Part shown: one piece after another, positions 5,280 to 6,246 of the stretch | Numbering within the stretch: the stretch's first letter is position 1 | Layout of the letters: each line of letters begins with the position of its first letter | Assembly (NCBI GenBank): GCA_026996955.1 | Contig: JALWJV010000099.1 | Span: 1 to 6,246, forward strand | From: Deltaproteobacteria bacterium | GTDB lineage: Bacteria > Desulfobacterota > Dissulfuribacteria > Dissulfuribacterales > QOAL01 | Length of the DNA stretch: 6,246 bases | Direction of reading: 5' to 3' | Notes under the pieces: model-generated | Database searches by the model: none | What the model was told of the DNA's origin: nothing | The model's input: the letters and a program-made list of their open reading frames with translations, nothing else | Made by a program: the position numbers and the translations under genes

Positions 5280-6246
5280 ATGAAAAATTTAACCATTGCC
5301 CTTGCGGGCAATCCCAATGCAGGGAAGACAACAATATTCAACCATCTTACCGGTGCCAGACAGAAGGTTGGAAACTGGTCCGGGGTAACTGTTGAAAAAA
5401 AGGAAGGCAGCCTTGAATACAGGGATACCACCATTAAAGTTGTGGATCTTCCTGGTATATATTCCCTTACCGCATATTCAGTTGAAGAGATTGTAGCCAG
5501 GGATTTTATCCTGGAAGAACACCCGGACGTGGTGGTGGATATTATTGATGCCTCAAACCTTGAGCGCAATCTCTATCTGGCAACCCAGCTCATAGAGCTC
5601 AATATCCCCCTGGTATTTGCCATGAACATGGTGGATGTTGCACAGAGCAGGGGGATAAAGATTGATTTTGAGCACCTTTCAAGGCTTTTGGGAGTACCAA
5701 TAGTTGAAACCGTTGGCACCAGGGGAGAGGGAATAGACAGGCTCCTGGATACGGTGCTTGAGGTACACAGCGGACAGGATCCGGTCTCCCGGCATATACA
5801 TGTAAATTACGGCACGGAGGTGGAGAAGGAGATCCTTGCAATCAAGAGCGAAATTGGCAACTACCCGGACTTTAACAGCCGGTACTATCCACGATGGGTA
5901 GCTGTCAAACTGCTTGAAAATGATGCCTCGGTCTGGGAGAAGATAGAACATGCCGGGCAGCAAGGCCTTATTCCCCCTGAAGGTGTTGAGAAGATAAGGA
6001 ACCAGGTTGATGAGAGCCGGGCAAGGATAGAAAAACTCTTTGAAGAAGATGCCGAGACCGTTATTGCAGAGGCAAGGTACGGTTTTATATCAGGGGCACT
6101 GAAGGAGACCATGCGCCTTTCTGCAGCGGCAAAGCAGACTGTAAGCGATCGAATTGATCAGGTGCTTACCAACCGTCTCCTTGGCTTTCCTGTCTTTGTC
6201 CTGTTCATGTACCTGCTGTTCCAGGGCACCTTTACCCTGGGGGCAT
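5280..6246 (+). CDS. feoB: Ferrous iron transport protein B, N-terminal part
   Basis: The first 322 codons, open to the right edge with no stop. The N-terminal GTPase domain has all main motifs: G1 G10-N-P-N-A-G-K-T17, switch I with N32-W-S-G-V-T37 (the FeoB-specific G2), G3 D56-L-P-G59 and G4 N116-M-V-D119, with V-G-T-R-G near 145-149 as the G5 region. A helical GDI-like domain spans about 165-275, and D290-R-I-D-Q-V-L-T-N-R-L-L-G leads into the first membrane helix (~302-318). FeoB imports Fe(II) across the inner membrane, mainly under low-oxygen conditions. The full protein is usually 650-780 aa, so more than half, including the Gate domains, lies outside. No feoA precedes it; the gene is 14 nt after a thioesterase gene, with only a weak GAG-type ribosome site, suggesting translation coupled to upstream genes. 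feoA could follow downstream. Confidence 0.95.
   Translation, partial: MKNLTIALAGNPNAGKTTIFNHLTGARQKVGNWSGVTVEKKEGSLEYRDTTIKVVDLPGIYSLTAYSVEEIVARDFILEEHPDVVVDIIDASNLERNLYLATQLIELNIPLVFAMNMVDVAQSRGIKIDFEHLSRLLGVPIVETVGTRGEGIDRLLDTVLEVHSGQDPVSRHIHVNYGTEVEKEILAIKSEIGNYPDFNSRYYPRWVAVKLLENDASVWEKIEHAGQQGLIPPEGVEKIRNQVDESRARIEKLFEEDAETVIAEARYGFISGALKETMRLSAAAKQTVSDRIDQVLTNRLLGFPVFVLFMYLLFQGTFTLGA

Noticed and set aside
5267..6112. Several minus-strand open frames opposite feoB
   Set aside because: The plus strand carries an uninterrupted FeoB reading frame with all GTPase motifs, so these are shadows of it.

Overview
The window looks like chromosomal housekeeping DNA from a Gram-negative bacterium of moderate GC content. 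The gene set (HemY-type porphyrinogen oxidase, DUF374 acyltransferase, tandem universal stress protein, a small winged-helix protein beside CvpA, FeoB) and the style of the proteins suggest a deltaproteobacterium (Desulfobacterota, possibly a sulfate reducer). That placement is an inference from protein style; no rRNA or lineage marker is present.

The layout is divergent around position ~3200. To the left everything is on the minus strand, in transcription order: xseB (exonuclease VII small subunit), a two-domain universal stress protein 24 nt later, a ~330-nt gene-free stretch, hemY, and the first 84 codons of an oligoendopeptidase F gene whose ATG overlaps the hemY stop codon (TGATG) and which runs off the left edge. 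To the right everything is on the plus strand and tightly packed: DUF374 lysophospholipid acyltransferase, a 90-aa winged-helix-like protein (32-nt overlap), CvpA (2-nt gap), a PaaI-type hotdog thioesterase (20-nt gap) and the first 322 codons of feoB (14-nt gap), which runs off the right edge. The 5' part of feoB and the pepF fragment are both open to the window ends with no internal stop.

Functionally the right-hand transcript mixes envelope/lipid functions (acyltransferase, CvpA, acyl-CoA thioesterase) with ferrous iron import. The left-hand side carries late haem synthesis, stress response and DNA end processing. A link between iron uptake (feoB) and haem synthesis (hemY) is possible, but they sit in different transcripts and nothing in the sequence proves co-regulation.

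The least ordinary part is the gene-free stretch 1627-1956. It holds two diverged collinear copies of a repeat unit (1648-1791 and 1861-1937), a perfect 14-bp inverted repeat (1653-1666 / 1849-1862), an 18-pair imperfect hairpin (1780-1820) and a TATAAT box facing hemY. It resembles a small non-coding mobile repeat (MITE/REP-like) that may now supply the leader of hemY. I saw no defence system, CRISPR array, tRNA, rRNA or transposase gene, and no clearly new multi-gene system.
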